Positions 32,074 to 41,915 of a stretch of DNA of 64,000 bases are shown here, piece by piece. The notes under the pieces are model-generated. The model was not told where the DNA came from. It worked only from the letters and a program-made list of their open reading frames with translations, and made no database searches. Origin of the DNA: Pelomonas margarita (GTDB lineage Bacteria > Pseudomonadota > Gammaproteobacteria > Burkholderiales > Burkholderiaceae_C); the NCBI RefSeq assembly GCF_043555875.1, contig NZ_JBIGHW010000009.1:1-64000 (forward strand), in the 5' to 3' direction. A program made the translations under genes and the position numbers. Position 1 is the stretch's first letter, and every line of letters begins with the position of its first letter.

Positions 32074-33945
32074 TCATTTGGCTTCCAGCACTTCCCAGCG
32101 CTCCATCAGTGCCAGCAGCTCGCCGTCAATCTCGCCAGCGCGCTCGGTCACTTCGGCGATGCGCTTGGCGCCTTGCGTGTACAGCTCGGTGCCGTTGAGC
32201 AGCGCATTCAGCTGCGTCTGCTCGGCCTCCAGCGCGGCGATCTGCTTGGGGATCTCGTCCAGCTCGCGCTGCTCCTTGTAGCTGAGCTTGCGCTTGGTCG
32301 CGACGACCGGGGCCGGCTCGGGCGCTGGCGGCGGCGCGACGGCCGCGGCGGGCGCGGCCTTGGCCTGCAGCGCCGCGGCGCGCTTGGACTGCGTCAGCCA
32401 GTCCTGCACGCTGCCCTCGTACTCGCGCCAGCGCGCATCACCTTCGTAGACCAGCGTCGACGTGACGACGTTGTCCAGGAAGCGCCGGTCGTGGCTGACG
32501 AGGAAGACCGTGCCGTCGTACTCGGCCAGCAGCTCTTCCAGCAGCTCCAGCGTCTCGATGTCGAGGTCGTTGGTGGGCTCGTCCAGCACCAGCACGTTGG
32601 CCGGCCGCGCGAACAGGCGCGCCAGTAGCAGGCGGTTGCGCTCGCCGCCAGACAGCGTGCGCACCGGCGAGTTGGCGCGCGCCGGCGAGAACAGGAAGTC
32701 ACCCAGGTAGCTCTTGACGTGCTTCTTCTGCGTGCCGATCTCGATCCACTCCGAGCCCGGGCTGATGGTGTCGGCTAGCGTCGCGTCGAGGTTGAGCGTG
32801 TCGCGCATCTGGTCGAAATAGGCGACCGTCAGCCGCGAGCCCAGGCGCACCGTGCCGCTATCGGGCGGCAGTTCGCCGAGGATCATCTTCAGCAGCGTCG
32901 TCTTGCCGGCGCCGTTGGGGCCGATGAGGCCCACCTTGTCACCGCGCAGGATGGTCGACGTGAAGCCGCGCACGATGGCGCGGTCGCCGTAGCTCTTGGA
33001 CACGTCCTCCAGCTCGGCCACGATCTTGCCGCTGGCCGCGCCGGTGTCGATGTCCAGCCTGACCTTGCCCTGCACATCGCGCCGCGCGGCGTGGGCCAGG
33101 CGCATGGCCTCCAGGCGCTGGATGCGCGCGACGGAGCGCGTGCGGCGCGCTTCCACGCCCTTGCGGATCCAGATCTCCTCCTGGGCCAGCAGCTTGTCGA
33201 AGCGAGCGTTGAACAGCGCCTCGTTCTCCAGCTCGTAGGCCTTGGCGGCCTGGAAGGCGGCGTAGTTGCCGGGGTAGCCGCGCAGCTGGCCGCGGTCCAG
33301 CTCGACGATGCGGTTGGCCACGTTGTCCAGGAAGGCTCGGTCGTGGGTGATCAGCAGCAGCGAGCCCTTGAAGTCGTTCAGCAGGCCTTCCAGCCAGGTG
33401 ATGGCGTCCAGGTCCAGGTGGTTGGTGGGCTCGTCCAGCAGCAGCACGTCGGGCTGGGCAACGAGCGCACGGCCCAGCGCCACGCGCTTCTTCAGGCCGC
33501 CGGAGAGGCTGCCCACCAGACGCGAGCCATCCAGGCCCAGGCGGTGCAGCGTCTCGTCGACCCGCTGCTCCCAGTTCCACGCACCGATGTGCTCGATGCG
33601 CTCCTGCACCCAGGCCAGGTCGTCGTTCTCGTCATGGCGCTCGTAGCGCTCGCGCAGCGCCTTGGCCTCGGCCACGCCCTCGCTGACGACGTCGAAGATG
33701 GTCGCGTCGCCGCGCAACTCGGGCTCCTGCGGCACGTAGACGTTGGTGAGGCCTTGCTGCTGCTGCAGCAGGCCGTCGTCGAGCTTCTCGAGGCCGGCGA
33801 GGATCTTCAGCAGCGAGGACTTGCCGGTGCCGTTGCGGCCGATGAGGCCGACGCGCTCGCCGGTTTCGAGGGAGAAGCCAGCGCCATCGAGCAGCGCGAC
33901 GTGCCCGAACGCGAGGTGGGCATTGGTGAGGGAGAGGACAGCCAT
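32074..33945 (-). CDS. ABC-F family ATPase (Uup-like)
   Basis: A 623-residue soluble protein with two ABC ATPase domains in tandem and no membrane part. Walker A motifs are GRNGTGKS and GPNGAGKT; signatures are LSGGLKKRVALGRAL and LSGGERNRLLLARL; Walker B blocks are LLLDEPTNHLDLD and LVLDEPTNDLDIE. The C-terminus (KRKLSYKEQRELDEIPKQI and a heptad-rich tail) is the DNA-binding coiled coil typical of Uup. ABC-F proteins act on ribosomes or DNA recombination intermediates. ATG 33945 (MAVLSLTNAHLAFG) is the family start. Confidence 0.92.
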   Translation of the reverse strand: MAVLSLTNAHLAFGHVALLDGAGFSLETGERVGLIGRNGTGKSSLLKILAGLEKLDDGLLQQQQGLTNVYVPQEPELRGDATIFDVVSEGVAEAKALRERYERHDENDDLAWVQERIEHIGAWNWEQRVDETLHRLGLDGSRLVGSLSGGLKKRVALGRALVAQPDVLLLDEPTNHLDLDAITWLEGLLNDFKGSLLLITHDRAFLDNVANRIVELDRGQLRGYPGNYAAFQAAKAYELENEALFNARFDKLLAQEEIWIRKGVEARRTRSVARIQRLEAMRLAHAARRDVQGKVRLDIDTGAASGKIVAELEDVSKSYGDRAIVRGFTSTILRGDKVGLIGPNGAGKTTLLKMILGELPPDSGTVRLGSRLTVAYFDQMRDTLNLDATLADTISPGSEWIEIGTQKKHVKSYLGDFLFSPARANSPVRTLSGGERNRLLLARLFARPANVLVLDEPTNDLDIETLELLEELLAEYDGTVFLVSHDRRFLDNVVTSTLVYEGDARWREYEGSVQDWLTQSKRAAALQAKAAPAAAVAPPPAPEPAPVVATKRKLSYKEQRELDEIPKQIAALEAEQTQLNALLNGTELYTQGAKRIAEVTERAGEIDGELLALMERWEVLEAK

Positions 33946-34040
33946 GCCCGTATTGTCAGCGGGACGCCCCGCGCCACGCCGACGCCCGAAGCTGGCACGT
34001 ATGCTGCCACCGTTGTTCAAAACAAGAAGCGGGGCATGGG

Positions 34041-35129
34041 ATGGGGCTGATGTTGTTGGGACTTGCAGGTGCAGCAGTGGTGATGGCCTGGTGGTGGCTG
34101 CGCACACGCGCAGCGCCGCCGCCCGCCCGGCCCTCGATCGCACCACGGCCTGTGGCCGGCCCGCCAGCCCCGCTGCCGCCCCCGGCACCGGCGGCCGAAG
34201 CGCCACCATGGCCGACACCGGTGGCGCTGCCGCTGCGCGCCGCCGAGCTGCTGGACGGCCCGCAGGCCGAACAGCTGGTACAGGCGCTGCGGCACCTGCC
34301 GCGCCCGCCGCGCTCGTTGCACACCTTGATGTCGCCGCAGTTCGTGCAGACAGCCACTTCCGCCGAGCTCGCCACGCTGGTCATGGGCGAACCGGCCGTG
34401 GCAGCGCGCGTGGTGGCCACGGCCAACTCGCCGCTGTATGCGCTGCAACAGCCGGTGAACAGCGTGGGCCAGGCCATCACCTTCCTGGGCCTGGCCAACG
34501 TGCGGCAGATGTGCATGCAGCACATGCTGGCCGCCTGCTTCCAGCCGCGCAACGCGGCGCAGCAGCAGGAGTTCGATCGCCTGTGGCGCGCCAGCAGCAT
34601 CGCCGGCGAGCTGTGCCAGCAACTGGCCACACGGCTGCGCCTGCCCGACACCGGCTCGCTGATGACGCTGCTGGTGCTGTCCTTCCTGGGCCGGCAGGCC
34701 TGCGCGGCGCTGCTGGACACCGCCGCGCTGGACGGCCTGGACGCCTACCAGCGCGCGCAGCACGAAGAACAGGCGCTGGGCCTGGTGTCCCACGAGCTGG
34801 GCCACCTGTTGATGCGCGCCTGGGACGTGCCGCTGGAGCTAGCCGACGAGGCGCGCACGCTGTCGGCGCTGCGCTTCGACCCCGCACGCCCGATGGCGGC
34901 CGACCGCGAGACGGCCCTGACGCTGTGCGCGCTGTGTGCGCTGCTGGGCGAGCGCATCGCCCGGGGCCAGGCCGGGGCCGCGCTGTTCGACCTCGACACC
35001 GACACCAGCCCCGACATGGCTGCGCTGCGCCCTCGGCTGGCCCGCCCGCCGCTGGACGCGCTGGCCCGTGAGTGGCACTCGCCGGCGATGCTGCGGGTGG
35101 TCAGCCGGCTGATGACGGCGGCGCGCTAA
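34041..35129 (+). CDS. HDOD-domain signalling protein
   Basis: A 362-residue protein with an N-terminal membrane anchor (GLMLLGLAGAAVVMAWWW), a Pro/Ala-rich linker (about 25-70) and an HDOD domain: LVMGEPAVAARVVATANSP, INSVGQAITFLGLANVRQM-like blocks and the later GHLLMRAWDVP. HDOD domains are catalytically dead HD relatives used in signalling, often with c-di-GMP proteins. No output domain is visible. It is divergent from the ABC-F gene. The partner is unknown. Confidence 0.8.
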   Translation: MGLMLLGLAGAAVVMAWWWLRTRAAPPPARPSIAPRPVAGPPAPLPPPAPAAEAPPWPTPVALPLRAAELLDGPQAEQLVQALRHLPRPPRSLHTLMSPQFVQTATSAELATLVMGEPAVAARVVATANSPLYALQQPVNSVGQAITFLGLANVRQMCMQHMLAACFQPRNAAQQQEFDRLWRASSIAGELCQQLATRLRLPDTGSLMTLLVLSFLGRQACAALLDTAALDGLDAYQRAQHEEQALGLVSHELGHLLMRAWDVPLELADEARTLSALRFDPARPMAADRETALTLCALCALLGERIARGQAGAALFDLDTDTSPDMAALRPRLARPPLDALAREWHSPAMLRVVSRLMTAAR

Positions 35130-35150
35130 GCGGCCCGGCGCCGCGAACGC

Positions 35151-35981
35151 TCAGGCCGTGATCAGGTGCGCCGCGTGGTGGCGCAGGTGGTCGTCGACGA
35201 CGCTGGCGATGAAGTAGTAGCCATGGTCATAGCCCGCGTGGCGGCGCAACGTCAACGGCTGGCCGGCGGCGGCGCAGGCGGCCTCGAAGGCCTCGGGGTG
35301 CAGCTGCTCGGCCAGGAACTTGTCGGCCAGGCCCTGGTCCACCAGGATGCCGCCGGGGTAAGGCGCGCTGCGCTGCAGGCGCATCAACTCGCTGGCGTCG
35401 TGGGCGGCCCACTGAGCGCGGTCCTCGCCCAGGTAACCGCTGAAGGCCTTGCGGCCCCAGGGGCAGTGCATGGGCGCCGCGATGGGCGCCAAGGCCGACA
35501 GAGACTGGAAGCACCCCGGGTGGCGCAGCGCCAGCGTCAGCGCGCCGTGGCCGCCCATCGAATGGCCGAACAGGCCGGTCTGCGTGAGGCCGGTCTCGCG
35601 CTGCACCAGCGGGATCAGCTCATTCAACAGGTAGCTCTCCATGCGCCAGTGCCGGGCCCACGGCGCCCGCGTGGCATCGAGGTAGAAGCCCGCGCCGACG
35701 CCGAAGTCCCAGGCCTCCGCCTCGCCGGGCACGTTGGCGCCGCGCGGGCTGGTGTCGGGCATCAGCAGCGCCAGGCCCAGCTGCGACGCGAGGCGCTGAG
35801 CACCGGCCTTCACGGTGAAGGTCTCCTCGGTGCAGGTCAGCCCGGCCAGGAACACCAGCAGCGCCTTGGGCGCTGGCGGCAGGTACAGCGCGAAGCGCAT
35901 CGGCAGGCCGATCTCGGCCGACTCGTGGCGGTGGAACCGCTGGGTGCCGCCAAAGCAGCCGTGTTCAGACAACAGTTCCAT
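35151..35981 (-). CDS. fghA: S-formylglutathione hydrolase
   Basis: A 276-residue esterase-D-type serine hydrolase. The nucleophile elbow is GHSMGGHGAL, with Asp in LVDQGLADKFL and His in GYDHGYYFIASVVDDH. The N-terminal half has LAGLTCTEETFTVKAGAQR and MPDTSPRG, specific to this family. It splits S-formylglutathione to formate and glutathione, the step after glutathione-dependent formaldehyde dehydrogenase, whose gene lies 2.6 kb upstream on the same strand. ATG 35981 is the family start; the extended frame runs into dctA. Confidence 0.95.
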   Translation of the reverse strand: MELLSEHGCFGGTQRFHRHESAEIGLPMRFALYLPPAPKALLVFLAGLTCTEETFTVKAGAQRLASQLGLALLMPDTSPRGANVPGEAEAWDFGVGAGFYLDATRAPWARHWRMESYLLNELIPLVQRETGLTQTGLFGHSMGGHGALTLALRHPGCFQSLSALAPIAAPMHCPWGRKAFSGYLGEDRAQWAAHDASELMRLQRSAPYPGGILVDQGLADKFLAEQLHPEAFEAACAAAGQPLTLRRHAGYDHGYYFIASVVDDHLRHHAAHLITA

Positions 35982-35994
35982 CCTCAACCTTCCC

Positions 35995-37329
35995 TCAAGT
36001 GGCCATGCGTTGGTCCACTGTATCGAGAACGGCCTCGGGCTCGTCGGCCTGGGCCGGGGTTTCTTCGTTGAGCACGGCCTGCAGGCGCTCGGTGTCGAGG
36101 TCGCCGGTCCATTTGCCCACCACCACGGTGGCAACGCCGTTGCCAACGAGGTTGGTCAACGCGCGCGCCTCGGACATGAAGCGGTCGATGCCCAGGATCA
36201 GGGCCAGGCCGGCCACCGGCACCTCGCCCACGGCCGACAGCGTGGCCGCCAGCACGATGAAGCCACTGCCCGTCACGCCGGCCGCGCCCTTGCTCGTCAG
36301 CAGCAGCACGGCCAGCAACGTGAGCTGCTGCGTCAGCGTCATGGGCGTGTCGGTGGCCTGCGCGATGAAGACGGCGGCCATGGTGAGGTAGATGGAGGTG
36401 CCGTCCAGGTTGAACGAGTAGCCGGTGGGGATGACCAGGCCCACCGTGGACTTGCGCACACCCAGGTTCTCCAGCTTGGCCATCATGCGCGGCAGCACCG
36501 ACTCGCTGGACGAGGTGCCCAGCACGATGAACAGCTCTTCCTTGATGTACTTGATGAACTTCCAGACCGAGAAGCCATGCACGCGGGTGATGAAGCCCAG
36601 CACGACAAACACGAACAGGAAGCAGGTGGCATAGAACGCGCCCATCAGCTTGGCCAGCGACAGCAGCGAGCCCACGCCGTACTTGCCGATGGTGAAGGCC
36701 ATCGCACCGAACGCGCCGATGGGGGCCAGCTTCATGATCATGCCGACGATGGCGAACAGCACATGCGAGGTCTTCTCGATGCCGTCGAAGATCAGCGTGC
36801 CGCGGCCGCCGAAGCGGTGCAGCGCAAAGCCGAACATCAGCGAGAACAGCAGCACCTGCAGCATCTCGCCCTTGGCGAAGGCGTCCACCACCGTGGTGGG
36901 GATGATGGCCAGCAAGAAGTCCACCGTGCCCTGCATCTTACCCGGCGCGGTGTAGGCGGCAATGCTCTTGGTGTCCAGCGTGGCCGGATCCACGTGCATG
37001 CCGGCGCCCGGCTGCAGCACGTTCACCACAACCAGACCCACCACCAGCGCAATGGTGGACACGATCTCGAAGTACAGCAGCGCGTAGCCGCCGGTCTTGC
37101 CCACGCGCTTCATGTCCTCCATGCCGGCGATGCCCACCACCACCGTGCAGAAGATGATGGGCGCGATGATCATCTTGATCAGCTTGATGAAGCCGTCACC
37201 CAGTGGCTTGAGCGCCTCGCCGGTGTGCGGGAAGAAATGGCCCACCAGCACGCCGACGACGATGGCGGTGATGACCTGGACGTACAGCGACTTGTACAGC
37301 GGCTGCTTGGATGTGGGGGTGTGATGCAT
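35995..37329 (-). CDS. dctA: C4-dicarboxylate transporter DctA
   Basis: A 444-residue DAACS-family symporter. Conserved features are PLYKSLYVQVITAIVVGVLVGHFFP at the N-terminus, VLGTSSSESVLPRMM (the serine-rich re-entrant loop), IPTGYSFNLDGTSIYLTMAAVFIAQA and the later SKGAAGVTGSGFIVLAATLSA with GIDRFMSEARALTNLVGNGVAT. It imports succinate, fumarate and malate with protons or sodium. It sits between the fghA and lactonase genes, 13 bases before fghA, so it may share a transcript with fghA. Confidence 0.96.
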   Translation of the reverse strand: MHHTPTSKQPLYKSLYVQVITAIVVGVLVGHFFPHTGEALKPLGDGFIKLIKMIIAPIIFCTVVVGIAGMEDMKRVGKTGGYALLYFEIVSTIALVVGLVVVNVLQPGAGMHVDPATLDTKSIAAYTAPGKMQGTVDFLLAIIPTTVVDAFAKGEMLQVLLFSLMFGFALHRFGGRGTLIFDGIEKTSHVLFAIVGMIMKLAPIGAFGAMAFTIGKYGVGSLLSLAKLMGAFYATCFLFVFVVLGFITRVHGFSVWKFIKYIKEELFIVLGTSSSESVLPRMMAKLENLGVRKSTVGLVIPTGYSFNLDGTSIYLTMAAVFIAQATDTPMTLTQQLTLLAVLLLTSKGAAGVTGSGFIVLAATLSAVGEVPVAGLALILGIDRFMSEARALTNLVGNGVATVVVGKWTGDLDTERLQAVLNEETPAQADEPEAVLDTVDQRMAT

Positions 37330-37430
37330 GAACGGCTCCGTCCAGTCCTGCGGTTGGAACTGGCTGTAACCGTCAGCTTAGGGGCCGGGGCAGGCGGTGG
37401 CGATTGTGTGTTCCCACATCCGAACCGCTC

Positions 37431-37450
37431 CGCTGCCGTGCAAGGCAGCG
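37431..37450 (-). terminator. Weak hairpin after the lactonase gene
   Basis: CGCTGCC (37431-37437) and GGCAGCG (37444-37450) are perfect arms with a six-base loop, 44 bases past the lactonase stop. No T-run follows, so the termination role is tentative. Confidence 0.35.
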
Positions 37451-37493
37451 GGCCGCGAAGCGGCGGTTCTCGCACGGCAAAGCGTCGCGTCGC

Positions 37494-38615
37494 TCAGCGG
37501 CGCAGGACGCGCACGTGCTTGGGCCTGTCGATGCGCAGCTCGCTGCCGGTGCGCGTCAGCGTGCCGCGGTCCGGGTCGATGCGCAGCACGGCGACGCTGC
37601 CACCGCCCTGGTTGGCCACCACCAGCCAGCGCCCGCCCGGCACGAGGTCGAAGCTGCGCGGCGTGGGGCCGCCGCTGGGTGTGCTGTCGACGAAGCGCAG
37701 CGTGCCGTCCTGCGGGTCGATCGCGAACACCGACAGGCTGTCGTGACCGCGGTTGGACACGTAGAGGAAGCGGCCGCTCTCGTGCACGAGAATCTCGGCC
37801 GCCGTATTGCCCTTGGCCGCGGCGCCCGGCGGCAGGCTGGACAGCGCCTGCACCGGCTGCAACGCGCCGCTCACGGCGTCCACGCGGTAGGCCGCAACGC
37901 GCGAGCTGAGCTCCAGCGCCACATAGACGTGGCGGCCATCGGGCGCGAAGGCCAGGTGGCGCGGCCCGCCGCCAGGCTCGGTGGCCGCATGCCCGGCAGC
38001 CGACGGCGCCAGGCGGGCCGTGCCGGCGTCCAGCCGATAGATCAGCACCTGGTCCAACCCCAGGTCGGGCACATAGGCCAGCGCCTGCGTCGGGCCGGGG
38101 TAGATGCCGTGCGGGTGCGGCCGCGTCTGGCGCTGCGGGTGGACGCTGGCGCCCTCGTGCTGCAGCGTGGAAGCCGCCGGCCCCAGACTGCCGTCGTCGC
38201 GCACCGGGTAGGACACGACATTGCCACCGTTGTAGTTGGCCAGCAGCAGCACACGCCCGCTCGGGTCCAGCGCCAGGTGGCAGGGGCCGCTGCCCTGCGA
38301 CGGCTGTGTGTTGATCAGCGCCAGGCGGCCGTCCGTCTGCGCCGCGAACGCGGCGACCTCCTCCCGCCACGCGCCGTCCGCCGCGCGGCTGGCAGTCACC
38401 GAGTAGACGAGCGGCCGGGCCGGATGCAGGGCCAGGAAGCCAGGGTTGCCGACAGCCGCCGCCAGCCAGGGCGGCGACAGCGTGCCGCTCGCCTCGTCCA
38501 GCGTGGCAACGTAGATGCCCTGGCTGTCGCCGCCGGTGTCGGTGCCGACGTAGACCCGCGTATCAGCCATCACGGCCAGCGGCAACCAGGCGGCAAGCAG
38601 CGCCAGCGCCCGCAC
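37494..38615 (-). CDS. Exported lactonase-family beta-propeller (6-phosphogluconolactonase-like)
   Basis: A 373-residue protein with a signal peptide (MRALALLAAWLPLAVMA), then a seven-bladed propeller typical of the YbhE/lactonase family: RVYVGTDTGGDSQGIYVATL, GSGPCHLALDPSGRVLLLANYNGG, PHPHGIYPGPTQ, GPRHLAFAPDGRHVYV, ILVHESGRFLYVSNRGHDS and TPRSFDLVPGGRWLVVANQ. E. coli YbhE hydrolyses 6-phosphogluconolactone in the cytoplasm; the exported form here must act on a periplasmic lactone or serve another role. It starts four bases after the dehydrogenase stop. Confidence 0.85.
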   Translation of the reverse strand: MRALALLAAWLPLAVMADTRVYVGTDTGGDSQGIYVATLDEASGTLSPPWLAAAVGNPGFLALHPARPLVYSVTASRAADGAWREEVAAFAAQTDGRLALINTQPSQGSGPCHLALDPSGRVLLLANYNGGNVVSYPVRDDGSLGPAASTLQHEGASVHPQRQTRPHPHGIYPGPTQALAYVPDLGLDQVLIYRLDAGTARLAPSAAGHAATEPGGGPRHLAFAPDGRHVYVALELSSRVAAYRVDAVSGALQPVQALSSLPPGAAAKGNTAAEILVHESGRFLYVSNRGHDSLSVFAIDPQDGTLRFVDSTPSGGPTPRSFDLVPGGRWLVVANQGGGSVAVLRIDPDRGTLTRTGSELRIDRPKHVRVLRR

Positions 38616-38619
38616 TGCG

Positions 38620-39726
<1,107 letters not shown>

Positions 39727-39806
39727 GGGGTGACTCCTTGGCGCGCCAGGCGCATTGATTCCTGCCACATTACACCGCGTGACGGGCGCTGCCTGCAGCG
39801 GCAGGG

Positions 39807-41915
39807 TTACGGCAGCCGCTCCAGCGCCGCCACGAACTCGCGCGCCTCGTGGCGGCACAGCCGCAGCCGCCGCAGCAGCCACGGGGTCAGGTCGTGCTGG
39901 CCCAGGTGCTCGGGCCAGGCGCCGGCATCGCCGTCGGGCGTGTCGGCCGGAGCGGTGCCCGTCATGGGCGCGCCACCCAGCACGTCGGTGCAGGCGGCGC
40001 GGGCCAGCGGCAGCGCGGCCTGGGCGCGGGCCTCGTCCAACCGGTCGCTGCGGCGCTGCGTCAGCTGCTGCACGGCGCCCAGCAGCGCCATCAGCCGGTA
40101 GCCGTGGCTGAGCGCGGCCTCGATGTCGACCTCCGGCAGGCGCACACTCTCGGGCTCCACACGGGTGCGCTGCGCGGCCGCAGCCAGACCGGCCAGCGCC
40201 GTATAGGCCTGCTGGCGCGACACGCGCTGCGCCAGCTGCGCCTCGGCGCTGGGCCGCCACTGCAGCATGTTGCCGGCGTGCCGCGCCAGCGCGCCGCGCA
40301 GCTGCGCACCCAGCCGCGGCACGGCGCTGCGCTCCCAGCTGGGCAGCACGAAGCTGAACAGCCAGGCCAGGCCGGCGCCGATGAACGTGTCGGCGATGCG
40401 CTCGACGATGGCAGGGTCGCTGCTCGGGTCCAGCATCAGCGGCTGCAGCAGCGCCATCAGTGTGGCGGCCGTGGCGGCCACGCGGTAGCGGCGGTTCACG
40501 TAGGCATGTGCCGTGCCCACGGCGGCCACGAAGCACAGGCTCAGCAGCGGCACCCAGCTCACATGCGACAGCAGCATCACGAACAGACAGCCCAGCACCG
40601 TGCCGGCGATCCGGTCATTGCGCCGCGACAGCGTCTGCTCCAGGTTGCCGCGCAGCACCACGGCCACGCTGATGAGCAGCCAGAACGGGTGCGCCGCCCA
40701 GGGTAGCGCAGCGCCCAGCGCGTAGGCGAGCGTAAGCGCCATCGCCGAACGCAGCGCATGTCGCATGACACTGGACTGCAGCGTCAGGTGGGGTCGCAGC
40801 GCGGCCAGCGGCCAGCCCTCGGGCGACAGGAAGGGCGCCAGCCGCTCGGGCGTCCAGGGGCTGGGCGGATCGTCCGTGCGGGCCTGGCGGGCCACCATGG
40901 CGCAGACGTCGTCGATCATGTGCCCCAGCCGTGACTGCAGCGCCGACACCAGGTGGCCGCGCGAGTCGCCAGCCGGCGCGCTGACGTCGGCCAGCCGCGC
41001 CGCCAGCTGCGCGCGCCAGGCCTCGGCCGACACTTCGGGCAGAGGCGCGCCCGAGGCCAGCGTGTCGGCCAATGCGGCCAACGCATCGGCCAGGTGACGC
41101 AGTGTGTCGGCCAGTGCCGCGCGCCACTGGCGGCCGGGGAAGTCCTGGCCCAGCAGCTCGGTGTCCAGCCGGCTGGCCAGCAGCAGGTCGCGCACCTCGA
41201 TCAGGCCCAGCACCAGGTCGGTCTGCTTGCGGCTGCGCGGCGAGCGCCGGGCGGCGAACACCTGGTCGCGCGCAGCCTGCAGCGCATCGGCCAGCGCCAC
41301 GTCGTCGGCGATGGAGGCGCGGATGCGCGCCTCCTCGGCCCCCACCGCCAGCGCGATGCGCTGGGCCCGCGAGCGCATGCGCCGCTCGGTGGCGCGCAGC
41401 GCCTGAACCAGCGCCAGCTCGCGCAGCCGGTGGCGCAGCAGCACAGCCGCGCCGCGGGCCCAGCCGGCGTACAGAAAGCCGCCCACCGCTACCCACAGCG
41501 CATGCTCGACCGGCGAGGCCGCGCCGGCAGTGCGGTCCCAGGCCATCGCGAACACCAGCGCCAGCACCGGCGAGAACGACAGCGGCCCGGCGCGCAGCCC
41601 CCAGGCCAGCGTCATCAGAGACAGGAAGGCAACCACCGCCACCAGGGCCAGCGTCAGCGGCAGCGAGCCGTGCGCCAACCCCACGCCCAGCGTGACCAGC
41701 CCGGCCGCGAACGCGGCCGGCAGCACGCGCGGCAGCACCCGCTGCGGCGGATTGGGCACATCGGTCAGGCTAGCGCAGACGGCGCCGCCCACGGCGGCGA
41801 GGCCGGCGGTGTCGCCGAACACGGCGTCCACGCCCAGGTGCACCACCGCCACACCCAGCGCGACGCCCAGGCCGTTGAGGTGCGCCGCCTCCAGGCGCTG
41901 GAAGAAGGCCTTCAC
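39807..41915 (-). CDS. FUSC-family (YccS/YhfK-like) inner-membrane protein
   Basis: A 702-residue protein with two blocks of membrane helices (about 10-150: VLPAAFAAGLVTLGVGL, LALVAVVAFLSLMTLAWGL; and about 385-500: ALRSAMALTLAYALGAALPW, FWLLISVAVVLRGN, TVLGCLFVMLLSHVSWVPLLSLCFVAAV). A long cytoplasmic helical domain separates them. This is the fusaric-acid-resistance-like layout, related to aromatic acid efflux proteins. Its start overlaps the stop of the TPR protein gene by four bases (ATGA). The substrate is not evident, and no HlyD-type partner is adjacent. Confidence 0.8.
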   Translation of the reverse strand: MKAFFQRLEAAHLNGLGVALGVAVVHLGVDAVFGDTAGLAAVGGAVCASLTDVPNPPQRVLPRVLPAAFAAGLVTLGVGLAHGSLPLTLALVAVVAFLSLMTLAWGLRAGPLSFSPVLALVFAMAWDRTAGAASPVEHALWVAVGGFLYAGWARGAAVLLRHRLRELALVQALRATERRMRSRAQRIALAVGAEEARIRASIADDVALADALQAARDQVFAARRSPRSRKQTDLVLGLIEVRDLLLASRLDTELLGQDFPGRQWRAALADTLRHLADALAALADTLASGAPLPEVSAEAWRAQLAARLADVSAPAGDSRGHLVSALQSRLGHMIDDVCAMVARQARTDDPPSPWTPERLAPFLSPEGWPLAALRPHLTLQSSVMRHALRSAMALTLAYALGAALPWAAHPFWLLISVAVVLRGNLEQTLSRRNDRIAGTVLGCLFVMLLSHVSWVPLLSLCFVAAVGTAHAYVNRRYRVAATAATLMALLQPLMLDPSSDPAIVERIADTFIGAGLAWLFSFVLPSWERSAVPRLGAQLRGALARHAGNMLQWRPSAEAQLAQRVSRQQAYTALAGLAAAAQRTRVEPESVRLPEVDIEAALSHGYRLMALLGAVQQLTQRRSDRLDEARAQAALPLARAACTDVLGGAPMTGTAPADTPDGDAGAWPEHLGQHDLTPWLLRRLRLCRHEAREFVAALERLP